Positions 19,510 to 28,446 of a DNA stretch of 53,145 bases are shown piece by piece. Where the stretch lies: NCBI GenBank assembly GCA_001730015.1, contig MDLA01000090.1, forward strand, positions 1 through 53,145. The letters are read 5' to 3'. Below the pieces are notes generated by a model that was not told where the DNA came from, made no database searches, and worked only from the letters and a program-made list of their open reading frames with translations. Within the stretch, counting starts at the first letter, position 1. Each line of letters begins with the position of its first letter. The stretch comes from Chromatiales bacterium (ex Bugula neritina AB1) (lineage in GTDB: Bacteria > Pseudomonadota > Gammaproteobacteria > Granulosicoccales > Granulosicoccaceae). The position numbers were made by a program, and so were the translations under genes.

Positions 19510-19813
19510 TGTACATTTTAAACCCCGGTGGTGCGTAAATCCGCTAAAATTCTGAGCGCTGTTCTGTATCTCACAGGCGATGAAGTCCAGAAGTGAACGA
19601 TCTACAGAGTTTGTTGGTGGATGCGCTCCGCTTATCATCGTCCCACGCTGATTTGCCACGTTCCCTGAGGGTAAGGGGAAAGCGCAGCGAATCTCCCTGT
19701 TGCCAAACAAGTGCTCAGGATTCTGACCCTGATAATATAGATATTAATATAACAGCAGCGCAAGTCGTGAGTTTTTAAAACTCTCTGTCAGTGGCAGAAA
19801 GTTGAGCCTGGCT
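19510..19813. other. Convergent intergenic region
   Basis: This is the space between the DDAH-like gene and the minus-strand amidotransferase gene. It has a 15-base palindrome (19769-19783, 7-base AT-rich arms) that could be part of a bidirectional terminator. No gene is supported. Confidence 0.45.
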
Positions 19814-20506
19814 CTAATAATTTTCCCCCGTACGTCTAAAGAAATCGGCTATCTCAACAGCGTATAAAGAATGTTGAACGGCATTGTGGGATATAGACTC
19901 ACGTGATATAGCCGCTTCATCGGGCGTCAGCAGGTCACCTTCAAAGTCTTCAATGGCATCTGCTACCAACTGGTTACCGAATTCCGGGTGAAACTGTACC
20001 GAGCGTGCTGGAAAGTTGTAATCCAAAGCGGCAACAGGACAATACGATGCAGTTGCCGTCACGGTAGCGGAATCTGGAATTTCTGTTACCTGGTCCTGAT
20101 GCATCGCGTGTGCTCTATACGTAGTGCTTCCTTCGCTATAGCTTTTCTCGCCGACGACAAATCCGTGCTCAGCTTTGGCAGCCTTGCCGCCGTATGCTTC
20201 CGCCATAATCTGATGCCCGAAGCAGATACCGAAAACCGGCACTTGCAGCTGACGTAATTCGCGTAAAAGGTTCTTTAGTGGCTCCATCCAGTCGCATGGG
20301 TCGTAGACCCCTTTTTCCGACCCGGAAATAATATATCCGTCAAAGTCCGGTGCGTCGGGTAGAGCTTCACCAATGGCTACAAAAACCTCGGTAAACACAG
20401 CTTCCGGAAAATCCGGAGAAAGCCACTGCTCAATTATGTACGCGGCGGAGCCATGGTGATCCAACGCGGCATAGGGCGCACTTAAATTTAGAATTGCAAT
20501 GTTCAT
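19814..20506 (-). CDS. Class I glutamine amidotransferase-like protein
   Basis: A 230-residue class I glutamine amidotransferase domain protein. The nucleophile is Cys95 in GICFGHQ, and the His-Glu pair is H173/E175 in QFHPEFG. The oxyanion region ISGSEKGVYD is also present. Stand-alone members hydrolyse gamma-glutamyl bonds or supply ammonia to a partner. It is the last gene of the peptide-importer operon, about 70 bases after the ATPase gene, which suggests that the imported compound carries a gamma-glutamyl or amide bond. The frame extends 12 codons upstream; the inner ATG begins the conserved strand (MNIAILN). Confidence 0.85.
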   Translation of the reverse strand: MNIAILNLSAPYAALDHHGSAAYIIEQWLSPDFPEAVFTEVFVAIGEALPDAPDFDGYIISGSEKGVYDPCDWMEPLKNLLRELRQLQVPVFGICFGHQIMAEAYGGKAAKAEHGFVVGEKSYSEGSTTYRAHAMHQDQVTEIPDSATVTATASYCPVAALDYNFPARSVQFHPEFGNQLVADAIEDFEGDLLTPDEAAISRESISHNAVQHSLYAVEIADFFRRTGENY

Positions 20507-20575
20507 TGTGGCTTCTGCATGAAGTGACAAGTAGTGGGGCAAGGTTGAAGTCGCACAAAGAACTTTCTGGTTGGT

Positions 20576-22237
20576 TCAGCTACCAGCGCTGCTGATGCTG
20601 TCAAGCCAGTCGGTGCGCATAGCCGGAACTGAATCGAGTAACAGTTTTGTGTAGGGGTGATGGGGCGGCGTCATTACTTCAGTGGTGGTGCCGTATTCAA
20701 TTACCTTGCCTTCACGCATTACCGCTATAGTATCTGCCATTTTTAATATGGTAGAGATATCGTGTGAAATAAACAGGTAACTGACGCCGATTTTTTTCTG
20801 CAAGTCCCGCAGCAACGCGAGTATTGCCTTGGCGACTACCGTGTCGAGTGCCGAGGTAATTTCGTCACAGATTATTAATTTAGGATTGGCTGCCAGTGCC
20901 CGCGCCAGGTTGACTCGCTGTTTTTCACCGCCGGACAGTTCGCGTGGAAATCTATCGGCGTACTCAGCCGGTAACTCGACCAGATCCAGTAACTCTGCCA
21001 CGCGCTCATCAATTTCAGATGTTGGCAGATCAAAATAAAATGCCAGTGGCCGGCCGAGGATCTTGCGGATCCGGTGCTTTGGATTCAATGCAACATCAGC
21101 CATCTGGAACGCAAACTGAATGCTTCTGAGCTGTTCGCGATCACGCAGCCGGATAGCATCATCGAGAGGTGTATCGTCAAGTAGTATTGTGCCTGATTTA
21201 ACACGCATCAAGCCGGAGATTACGCGACCTAGTGTTGTTTTTCCGGAGCCGGATTCACCGATAACGCCTATGGTTCGAGAGGCAAAGGCTTCTATGCTTA
21301 CATCTTCCAGTGCAAGATACTGATGCGCGCGACCGTAACCGGCGGTCACTGTCTTAACTGCCATCAGCGGGAGCGCCATAGTATTATCGTCGTTGCGAAG
21401 GGCCGGGCGCTGCTCGGGCAGCTGTTCCGGCATCACATGCGCCGCGTCTATTAATTCAGCAGTGTAGGCATGTTGCGGGCGAATGATAATATCACTGACG
21501 GGCCCGGTTTCTACGGCGACACCATCTTTTAATACCAGCACATGATCAGCAATTTGAGCGACAACCGCCAGATCGTGACTGACGTAGATAGCAGATGTGT
21601 TTTTGCTGCCAATAAGCTTTTTAAAGGAGCGCAGCACCTCTATCTGGGTGGTGACATCCAGTGCAGTAGTCGGCTCGTCCAGTATCAGTAGTTGCGGATC
21701 GCAGATCATCGCCATTGCGGCCATCAGCCGCTGCAGTTGGCCGCCGCTCACCTGATGCGGGTAGCGATCACCAATAGTTTCGGGATCTGGCAGGTCAAGT
21801 TCCCGGTACAGAGCAATTGCCTTTTCATTGGCTCGGGATTGTGACATCACCCCGTTGATAACGGCAGTTTCGGTGACCTGGCGGTTAAGGGTCAATGCGC
21901 TGTTAAATGCGGCCGCAGCACTTTGCGCAATATAGGCAATATCGTTGCCGCGGAGTGCTCTGCGCTGTGAGTTCGACAGACCAAGCACATCTACGTCTGC
22001 CAGTCTGACTTCGCCGCTGGTGATAACACATCCGGCTCTGGCGAAGCCAAGGCAGGCTAAAGAAATAGTTGTTTTACCCGAGCCCGATTCACCTATCAAT
22101 GCTGTTACTTTGCCGGGTTCGATGGAGAAATTGATGTCTGAGACTATGGGTGTAAGCTGCTGCTTGCGATTTTGGACGGCCACACACAAACCGTTTACCT
22201 GCAGAACCGGGGTTTGATTATTGGCTTGTTGTGTCAC
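20576..22237 (-). CDS. Fused two-domain dipeptide/oligopeptide ABC ATPase (DppD-DppF type)
   Basis: A 553-residue protein carrying both ATPase subunits of a peptide importer in one chain. Domain 1 has Walker A at residues 49-56, VSGGQ at 163-167 and Walker B LLILDEP; domain 2 has Walker A at 327-334, LSGGE at 434-438 and Walker B LIICDE. Each half has its own H-loop (VSHD, ISHD). Such fusions are known (YejF/GsiA-like) and replace separate DppD and DppF. It overlaps the preceding permease gene by 4 bases. The domains differ enough to be non-equivalent. Confidence 0.93.
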   Translation of the reverse strand: MTQQANNQTPVLQVNGLCVAVQNRKQQLTPIVSDINFSIEPGKVTALIGESGSGKTTISLACLGFARAGCVITSGEVRLADVDVLGLSNSQRRALRGNDIAYIAQSAAAAFNSALTLNRQVTETAVINGVMSQSRANEKAIALYRELDLPDPETIGDRYPHQVSGGQLQRLMAAMAMICDPQLLILDEPTTALDVTTQIEVLRSFKKLIGSKNTSAIYVSHDLAVVAQIADHVLVLKDGVAVETGPVSDIIIRPQHAYTAELIDAAHVMPEQLPEQRPALRNDDNTMALPLMAVKTVTAGYGRAHQYLALEDVSIEAFASRTIGVIGESGSGKTTLGRVISGLMRVKSGTILLDDTPLDDAIRLRDREQLRSIQFAFQMADVALNPKHRIRKILGRPLAFYFDLPTSEIDERVAELLDLVELPAEYADRFPRELSGGEKQRVNLARALAANPKLIICDEITSALDTVVAKAILALLRDLQKKIGVSYLFISHDISTILKMADTIAVMREGKVIEYGTTTEVMTPPHHPYTKLLLDSVPAMRTDWLDSISSAGS

Positions 22238-23115
22238 AACTCGTCCGGCAGCGCAGCGTCAGTGGTTTTCAGGAACCAGTCGACAAGTAAATTTACCGAC
22301 AGCGTGACAATCGCAATACACACGGCCGGATAGAGGGGGGTATAGGTTTCATAGAGTAAGCCCTGCATGTTTTCTTTTACCATTACCCCGAGGTCCGCGT
22401 GTGGGGCCTGTACACCTAGCCCGAGAAAACTCAGAGCCGAGATAAACAAAATGGCGTAGGTAAAGCGAATGCCAAACTCCGCTGCCAGTGGTGCCAGAGC
22501 GTTTGGCAGCATTTCGTGCCAAATAATCCAGGTGATTTTTTCGCCTCTGACTCTGGCTGCTTCTATGTAATCCTGAACTACGATATCCATACCCAGCGCG
22601 CGTGCCACCCGGTAGACCCGGGTTGAATCGATCAGGGCGATGGTCACAATTAAAACCGTGATTGATGAACCGAGCGCGGAAATTACTATAAGCGCCACCA
22701 TAATTGCCGGAAACGAGATCAGCGCATCAACACTGCGGCTGAGAACCGAGTCAATCCAGCCACGTTTTACAGCGGCGAAAAAACCAAAACTGCAGCCAAG
22801 CAAAAAGGCAACTATAGAAATGGCAAACGCGACGCTCAGTGTTATGCGCGCGCCGTATAGAAGCCGTGACAGTACATCGCGACCTAGAAAATCACTGCCC
22901 AGTAACATGACATCGTCAGGTAGTGAAAAACTCTCGTCGGTTAAAATGGCAGCCTCCGGGTGTGGGGCTATCAATGGCGCAAACAGCACAACCACTAATA
23001 CTGCTGTCAGTACCAGCAGGCACAGCACCGGCGTTATCGTCAATTGTGAAACCAGGCTGCTGAGTCCGCCCGGTTTTTTACTATCGCCGTGAGTCGGGTT
23101 ATTGCTGGCCTTCAC
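22234..23115 (-). CDS. Peptide ABC transporter permease, DppC-like
   Basis: A 293-residue inner-membrane permease with the DppC/OppC layout. A cytoplasmic N-terminus precedes the first helix at about residues 27-50. The periplasmic LLGSDFLGRDVLSRLLYGARITL segment is diagnostic, and the coupling loop is YIEAARVRGEKITWIIWHEMLPNALAPL. Overlaps of 4 bases with both neighbouring genes indicate translational coupling in one operon. Confidence 0.93.
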   Translation of the reverse strand: MKASNNPTHGDSKKPGGLSSLVSQLTITPVLCLLVLTAVLVVVLFAPLIAPHPEAAILTDESFSLPDDVMLLGSDFLGRDVLSRLLYGARITLSVAFAISIVAFLLGCSFGFFAAVKRGWIDSVLSRSVDALISFPAIMVALIVISALGSSITVLIVTIALIDSTRVYRVARALGMDIVVQDYIEAARVRGEKITWIIWHEMLPNALAPLAAEFGIRFTYAILFISALSFLGLGVQAPHADLGVMVKENMQGLLYETYTPLYPAVCIAIVTLSVNLLVDWFLKTTDAALPDEL

Positions 23116-24065
23116 TTCGGATACCTCAGGCGCGGATTAGAGACTATAGCGACAAGGTCAGCCAACAGATTCAGCACGACATAGACGGCACAGAAAATTA
23201 TTGCGCACACTTGTACGACCGGGATATCTCGGGTGGTAACGGACTCAACCATTAACCGGCCCAGCCCTGAAAAATTAAACAGAGTCTCCACCACCACAAT
23301 GCCCGATATCAAAAAAGCCAGATTAAGCGCAACCACATTCGCAATGGGTGCCAGTGCATTCGGCAGCGCATGAACAATCAGTAAGCGCCAGCGTGGCACG
23401 CCCTTGAGTATTGCCATTTCAGTGGCCGGTGAGCTTAATACGTTGATCACCGCGGTACGCGTCATTCGCACCATGTGTGCAAGTACGGTAAATACCAGCA
23501 CGGTGACCGGCAGTACCATCATTCGAGCGATGGTATAGAAGTCCTGACCCGGCCGTAGATTGGCAATTGCCGGAAGCCAGCCAAGTTTCACCGCGAAGAT
23601 CATCACCAGCACGATAGCAACCAGAAAGTCAGGCAGTGATATCAGGCTCAGGCTCACCGCAGAAATAGTTCTGTCTGTCAGGCTGTTGGGTTTTACAGCA
23701 GATAACAGTCCCAGAACGATAGCAAGCGGTACAGCAATCAGTGCGGTTATGCCGGCAAGCATGACGGTGTTCCGGATTCGCTCACCGAGTAGTTGACCGA
23801 TATCCGCTCCACTGACCATCGAGGTGCCAAGATTGCCTGTCATTAGTCTGCTGAGCCAGCGAAAGTAGCGCACCGGCGCGGGATCATTCAGGCCCAGTCG
23901 TACGCGAACGTTTTCGAGGAGTTCCGGAGTTGCACCCTGACCGAGTATCGCCTGTGCTACATCGCCGGGTAGAATTTCAGTACCGGCAAAGATCAGTGCT
24001 GAAACCACAAACAAAATGGCAATCCCCAACAGCAGCCGCTGAATGATGAGTCGCAGTAGGGTCAT
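23112..24065 (-). CDS. Peptide ABC transporter permease, DppB-like
   Basis: A 317-residue permease of the DppB/OppB type, starting MTLLRLIIQRLLLGIAILFVVSALIF as usual for the first helix. It has a GDVAQAILGQGATPE periplasmic segment and the coupling loop KGVPRWRLLIVHALPNALAPI. With the DppC-like protein it forms the channel for the substrate delivered by the Tat-exported binding protein encoded upstream. Confidence 0.93.
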   Translation of the reverse strand: MTLLRLIIQRLLLGIAILFVVSALIFAGTEILPGDVAQAILGQGATPELLENVRVRLGLNDPAPVRYFRWLSRLMTGNLGTSMVSGADIGQLLGERIRNTVMLAGITALIAVPLAIVLGLLSAVKPNSLTDRTISAVSLSLISLPDFLVAIVLVMIFAVKLGWLPAIANLRPGQDFYTIARMMVLPVTVLVFTVLAHMVRMTRTAVINVLSSPATEMAILKGVPRWRLLIVHALPNALAPIANVVALNLAFLISGIVVVETLFNFSGLGRLMVESVTTRDIPVVQVCAIIFCAVYVVLNLLADLVAIVSNPRLRYPK

Positions 24066-24140
24066 TGAAGCGGGCAGTCAGGCAAGGGAATCTATAAAGA
24101 TAAAATAGCTTTTGCAGCGGGAATCAAACGGGTAATGGCA

Positions 24141-24162
24141 AGCCTGTCTATGCCGACAGGCT
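24141..24162 (-). promoter_or_regulatory. Hairpin between binding-protein and permease genes
   Basis: A perfect 8-bp stem with a 6-base loop lies in the 209-base gap between the peptide-binding-protein gene and the permease genes. No T-run follows, so it probably stabilises the upstream message or slows polymerase. A related larger repeat lies next to it at 24182-24237. Confidence 0.45.
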
Positions 24163-24181
24163 GCTACAGGAATATACTGCG

Positions 24182-24237
24182 GAGCCTGTCCGGGAATGAG
24201 GGTCATAGCTGGCCAAAAGATCGCGCCCGCATTAGAT
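24182..24237. repeat. Rearranged copy of the dispersed palindromic element
   Basis: The first 28 bases match the left arm of the element at 39980 with 24 of 28 identical, all differences being transitions. The next ~28 match the segment at about 40082-40115 (shared ATAGCTGGCCAAA core). The internal ~75 bases of the other copy are missing, so this copy joins the left arm to the inner right arm. Both copies lie between a binding-protein gene and the first permease gene. Confidence 0.6.
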
Positions 24238-24274
24238 CCTGGTACTCGGACGATCCCAGTTTCCGGACTGCTAC

Positions 24275-25864
24275 CTAGCTTTCTATCCAGACTGTTCGGG
24301 CGAACTGATAGAACCCGAGTGGCCCGGATGGATGAGAGCTGATGCCGTGTACGTTTTTGGCTTTGGCGTCTAGAATATCGCGGAAGGCGAGGGTGATATG
24401 ACCGCCGTCGTCCTGCAATATCTGCTGCATTTCGCAATACATGGCTTTGCGCTTGTCAAAATCGACTGTAGACCGTGCTTCCAGTAACAGTGAATCAAAT
24501 GTTTTGTCGCTGAATCGGGTTTCGTTCCAGTCGCTGTCGCCCTTGAAGGCAATAGAGAACATCAGGTCGGGGACCGGTCGCATATCCCAGCCTGACACCA
24601 CCATGGGTTTTTGAATCCAGACCGCAGACCAGTAAGTGTCAGCTGGTGGCTGAATCAGGTTGAGATTAATACCAGCTGCCGCTGCCGACTGCTGTACTAC
24701 CTGACAGGCAGCCAAAGCACCGGCTCCCGGTACGTCCGAGGCGTATAAATCAATCGGTGTGTTTTCAAGCCCGGCCTTCTTAATGTGGAAGCGGGCTTTG
24801 TCCGGGTCGTAACTGCGTTGGGCTACATCGGCGCAGAAGTAAGGGTCTGTTGGAGAAATAGGGTGATCATTGCCGATCGAGCCATAACCCTTGAATACAT
24901 TTTTGACAATTTGCTCGCGGTTAACCGCGTACTTCATGGCTTCGCGGAAGTCGGCATTGCTGGTCGGTTCGCGATCCATCATCATCGCCAGGTTAACGAA
25001 AGCGCCACTCGGGCTGCGAATCAGATCGACCTTTTTATTGCGTTCGATCAGCCTGACAGCTTTGGGGTCGAGTTCGAGCATGACGTTGATATCACCCGAC
25101 AACAAGGCATTAACCCGGGCCGTGATATCACCGATTCCGACCACCTCAATTTCATCAACCCACGGGCCGTCGGAACCCCAGTAGTTGTCATTTCTTTCAA
25201 ATATATAGCGGGTTCCAGAGATCCACTCTTTCACCTTAAAGGGGCCGGTGCCGACGGTTGTGCTGACAAAATCCTCATAGCCGTTCTGGGAAATTTGTAC
25301 GCGGGTATCGGACAGCACTATCGGGAAATCGGCGTTGGGTGCGGTCAGTTTGAACTTAACAACGTGGTCGCCATCTTTTGACATTTCTGCGATCTGGCTC
25401 ATATAGCCTTTTGCCGGAGATTCCGATCCCTCGCGAGTGTGTCGGCTGCAGGAGTAGATCACGTCATCGGCGGTAAAGGGCTTGCCGTCGTGCCATTGTA
25501 CGTCTTTGCGTAATTTGAATATCCATTCGCTCGCATCGGCACCCACGTCCCACGATTCAGCCAGCCACGGTACAGGCTGTAGATCAGGGCCCCGGTTGAC
25601 CAGGCTATCGTAGACGGTATATCCCATCATGATATTCGCGGTCGAAAAGTAACTGGTTGGATCAAGCGAATCTTTCGCTTGCATCGCTTCCACACCAACG
25701 GTGATTTTTCCGCCTTTTTGCGGTGATTTTGCAAATGCCGGGCTGCTTAGAAGTGAACAAGCAGTAGTTGCGCTGGCACCGAGTGCAGCCATCCGGAGCA
25801 TGAACTCGCGTCGGGAGATCTGCCGAGAGTGCAGTGCATTGATAAGATCTTTTTCTGAAGCCAT
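24275..25864 (-). CDS. Peptide-type extracellular solute-binding protein (family 5), Tat-exported
   Basis: A 529-residue DppA/OppA-like binding protein. The N-terminus carries a twin-arginine signal (SRREFM at residues 18-23) followed by a hydrophobic stretch and AFA-like cleavage site near residue 45. The mature part has the family 5 layout: LAESWDVGADASEWIFKLRKDVQWHDGKPFTADDV, then ANFREAMKYAVNRE-type sequences. Export in folded form suggests early cofactor or ligand binding, or fast folding. It is first in the operon and supplies the DppBC-like permeases. The ligand is not evident; the downstream amidotransferase hints at a glutamyl- or amide-containing compound. Confidence 0.92.
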   Translation of the reverse strand: MASEKDLINALHSRQISRREFMLRMAALGASATTACSLLSSPAFAKSPQKGGKITVGVEAMQAKDSLDPTSYFSTANIMMGYTVYDSLVNRGPDLQPVPWLAESWDVGADASEWIFKLRKDVQWHDGKPFTADDVIYSCSRHTREGSESPAKGYMSQIAEMSKDGDHVVKFKLTAPNADFPIVLSDTRVQISQNGYEDFVSTTVGTGPFKVKEWISGTRYIFERNDNYWGSDGPWVDEIEVVGIGDITARVNALLSGDINVMLELDPKAVRLIERNKKVDLIRSPSGAFVNLAMMMDREPTSNADFREAMKYAVNREQIVKNVFKGYGSIGNDHPISPTDPYFCADVAQRSYDPDKARFHIKKAGLENTPIDLYASDVPGAGALAACQVVQQSAAAAGINLNLIQPPADTYWSAVWIQKPMVVSGWDMRPVPDLMFSIAFKGDSDWNETRFSDKTFDSLLLEARSTVDFDKRKAMYCEMQQILQDDGGHITLAFRDILDAKAKNVHGISSHPSGPLGFYQFARTVWIES

Positions 25865-26104
25865 TTGATGATTACCCTGGTAAGTTGCCGGCTGCTGTTA
25901 CCCAGACGAGAGGTTCTTTTCAGTTAAATCTGCATTCCATTCTGTGACAGTCAGGAGTGCAAATCAAGGAGATCTCCGGTGCAGCGGTTATAGCGGCGCT
26001 AAAATCACTGGCAGAAACTACATTTTCTGGGCTAGGATTAGCTGCGTCTCCCGTTTTATAAAAACGTAGAAAGAATCCGCTCTACTATCAGGCCTGAACT
26101 GCAG

Positions 26105-26932
26105 ATGACCACAGTAATCGAATCAAAGGCAGCCGCGATGATTGATTCATCGCGCTATCCGATTAGCGATACCACAGATGCCGAGAGCCTTGTCTTCGCA
26201 GACAAATGCCGCCGGCGGTATCAGCAAACCGGCTTGTGTATGCTGCCCGGCTTTATCAAGCCAGAGGCACTGTCGGCACTTGCGGCAGAGGCAGCGTCCT
26301 TCAGCGAGAAAGCCTACTTCTGCAAAAGTTCTCACAATGCCTATCTCAACGACGGTGATGCAAATGTATCTGAAGCCGATGTTTCAAACCGCCAGGAGCA
26401 AACGTTCGTGGGTTCGGTCGCCTATGACTACATTCCGGATGGCAGCAGTCTGAAGCAGCTCTATCAGTGGGACCCGCTAAAGGATTTTATCGGCCATGTG
26501 CTGGGCAAGTCCTCGTTTTATCGCTTTGCCGACCCGTTCGGCGCCTGCTCTATAAATGTGTTTGTCGAAGGTGGTGAGCACGGCTGGCATTTTGATGAAT
26601 CAGAATTCACTGTCACCTTGATGCTGCAGGCACCGGAGTCCGGTGGCTCATTTGAATATGTACCGCAGATACGCGGGCTGCCTGAAGAAAAGACTATTGT
26701 CGGTCGGGTACTCGATGGTGATCGCGAAGGTGTTGTCGAACTGCCTTTCACGGCTGGCACTCTGCTGATTTTCGGCGGCAATCAGACACTTCATCGGGTG
26801 ACACGTGTCAGTGGTGAACGGGCGAGGCTGGTACCTGTGCTGTGCTATGCAGAGGAGCCCGATCTGGTCAACAGTGAAGCAGTGCGACAGCTGTTCTGGG
26901 GGCGTTCGGGCGCAGAATCGCTACCACAGTAA
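26105..26932 (+). CDS. HalD/BesD-related 2-oxoglutarate oxygenase (hydroxylase-type active site)
   Basis: A 275-residue Fe(II)/2-oxoglutarate enzyme that resembles the BesD/HalD amino-acid halogenase family in its WHFDESEFTVTLMLQAP core, the FEYVP segment and the GTLLIFGGNQTLHRVT strand. The iron ligands are H162, D164 and H230, with R241 placed to bind 2-oxoglutarate. True halogenases of this family have Gly or Ala in place of the Asp, so this protein should hydroxylate rather than chlorinate. A likely substrate class is a free amino acid such as a lysine or ornithine analogue (inference). A second oxygenase gene follows after 13 bases. Confidence 0.8.
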   Translation: MTTVIESKAAAMIDSSRYPISDTTDAESLVFADKCRRRYQQTGLCMLPGFIKPEALSALAAEAASFSEKAYFCKSSHNAYLNDGDANVSEADVSNRQEQTFVGSVAYDYIPDGSSLKQLYQWDPLKDFIGHVLGKSSFYRFADPFGACSINVFVEGGEHGWHFDESEFTVTLMLQAPESGGSFEYVPQIRGLPEEKTIVGRVLDGDREGVVELPFTAGTLLIFGGNQTLHRVTRVSGERARLVPVLCYAEEPDLVNSEAVRQLFWGRSGAESLPQ

Positions 26933-26945
26933 CAAGGTAATTAAA

Positions 26946-27749
26946 ATGCTGACACAAGCCGAAATAGAGCAATTTCAACAAGACGGGGTCGTGTGCCTCA
27001 GGGGGCTTTTCAGCGCTGACTGGATCGAACGTCTGGCAATTGGTGTCGAGAAAAATTTCAACAACCCCGGCCCGTATAATACAGTCTATACCGATGCAGA
27101 CAGCCCCGGCGGTTTTTACGATGACTATTGCAACTGGCAGCGTATAGAAGAATATAAAGAGTTTCTGCATCACTCTCCTGCAGCAGAAATTGCAGCAACG
27201 ATAACGCAGTCGGAAACCGCACGAATCTACCACGAGCATGTGCTGGTAAAAGAGCCAGGAACACGCGAGTCGACACCCTGGCATCACGATCTCCCGTACT
27301 ACGGTGTTGACGGTGATCAGCTGTGCTCGATCTGGTTGCCGCTCGATCCTGTACCCCGCAATGTGTGTCCTGAATTTGTTCTCGGTTCGCACGCATCCGG
27401 CACTTTGTATTATCCGCGACTCTTCCTCACGAGTGAAGATTACGCCGAAGGTATTGACGGTTTCGAAACTCTTCCCGATATAGAAGCCCGTCGTGAAGAC
27501 TACCGAATCAGTTCATGGGATCTGGAGCCGGGTGACTGTCTGGTGTTTCATATGCGAACGCTGCATGGCGCACCGCCTACCGAGGGTCTGAAAACCCGCA
27601 GACGGGGTTTTTCCACTCGCTGGCTCGGCGATGACGCGCGATTCGCAGAACGTGCCTGGAAAACATCACCGCCTTATCCTGAAGTTAAATTAGCTCACGG
27701 AGACAAAATGGTGCATGCGTCTTTCCCGCAGATGTGGCCAGCCGCGTAA
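26946..27749 (+). CDS. Phytanoyl-CoA dioxygenase (PhyH)-family oxygenase
   Basis: A 267-residue PhyH-family Fe(II)/2-oxoglutarate dioxygenase. Metal ligands are H113 and D115 in PWHHDLPYY and H207 in RTLHGAP, with R219 or R220 positioned for 2-oxoglutarate. The ATG used is preceded by an AAGGT Shine-Dalgarno and follows the previous gene by 13 bases; the frame is open further upstream but that part overlaps the neighbour. Relatives hydroxylate small molecules such as ectoine or modified amino acids. The pairing of two oxygenase genes suggests two successive oxidations of one substrate. Confidence 0.87.
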   Translation: MLTQAEIEQFQQDGVVCLRGLFSADWIERLAIGVEKNFNNPGPYNTVYTDADSPGGFYDDYCNWQRIEEYKEFLHHSPAAEIAATITQSETARIYHEHVLVKEPGTRESTPWHHDLPYYGVDGDQLCSIWLPLDPVPRNVCPEFVLGSHASGTLYYPRLFLTSEDYAEGIDGFETLPDIEARREDYRISSWDLEPGDCLVFHMRTLHGAPPTEGLKTRRRGFSTRWLGDDARFAERAWKTSPPYPEVKLAHGDKMVHASFPQMWPAA

Positions 27750-27790
27750 CCCGGTTAATTGCAGGGTTACGCCTGCGTTTGTAAACGGAG

Positions 27791-28369
27791 TTAATACAGC
27801 CCGAGCTTTTCGTCACCAAGCTGTATACCAACACCGTTGATTACCCGCACGTAGTAGCTGAACATCGCCACAACCTGCACGATTTCGGATATTTCGGTAT
27901 CGCTCCAGCCATCCGCTTGCAGTACTTCAACATCTGACTGCTCTATTGCAGCAGGTTGCAGGCATAGCTTGCGAACGTACTCGAGTACCTTGATCTCCTT
28001 GCTGGTGCCGCAGTCTTCTGTGCTGCCGGAACCGAGCGTGTTCAATATTCTTCGAGCATCTTCCGGTTTTTCGCTAAGCGCAACAAAGTTCTGCCCGTGG
28101 TGTGCTTTGGCGTAGTCGCAGCCGCTGAGTATTGCTACATAAGTACCGATCAATTCGGCAAAAGATTTTGCCAGTACGTTGTCTGAATCATGCAGCACAG
28201 CTTTATATAAATTGTCTGCCGGAAGAATCGTTTGCGGGGAGAGACTGAACCCGCGATACAGGTTGTCGAGCTGGCCGCCCGGGCTCAGTACCTGATCGTA
28301 GATGGCGCGTAATTTTGAGTTTGCGTGGGGGTAGTCTATTTCGTCGATCCAGCAAACAGGTTTCGGCAT
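27791..28369 (-). CDS. AhpD/carboxymuconolactone-decarboxylase-like protein (single-Cys)
   Basis: A 192-residue all-helical protein of the AhpD-like (peroxidase-related) family. The core is E72 then SGCDYAKAHHG, where C84 and H91 match the CxxCxxxH redox motif but the second cysteine is replaced by A87. It therefore cannot form the usual active-site disulfide and may be a peroxidase with one cysteine or a decarboxylase/isomerase-type relative. It stands divergently against the GST-like gene with about 77 bases between. The chosen ATG is 11 codons inside the longest frame. Confidence 0.75.
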   Translation of the reverse strand: MPKPVCWIDEIDYPHANSKLRAIYDQVLSPGGQLDNLYRGFSLSPQTILPADNLYKAVLHDSDNVLAKSFAELIGTYVAILSGCDYAKAHHGQNFVALSEKPEDARRILNTLGSGSTEDCGTSKEIKVLEYVRKLCLQPAAIEQSDVEVLQADGWSDTEISEIVQVVAMFSYYVRVINGVGIQLGDEKLGLY

Positions 28370-28446
28370 GACTGATTCCGGTTTTAGAGGTATATTCTGC
28401 ACAAAGAGTGTTGGCAGTATACACAGCTTGTCACGAAAGGTGCGCA

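Noticed and set aside
19593..19778. 61-codon plus-strand frame in the convergent gap after the DDAH-like gene
   Set aside because: No ribosome site, no recognisable domain and a low-complexity end; treated as chance.
24785..25381. 198-codon plus-strand frame opposite the peptide-binding-protein gene
   Set aside because: Antisense shadow of a strongly supported gene; no domain recognised.
26105..26932. Annotation of this oxygenase as a true halogenase
   Set aside because: The halogenase-defining Gly/Ala in place of the iron-binding Asp is absent; H162-x-D164 indicates a hydroxylase-type site.
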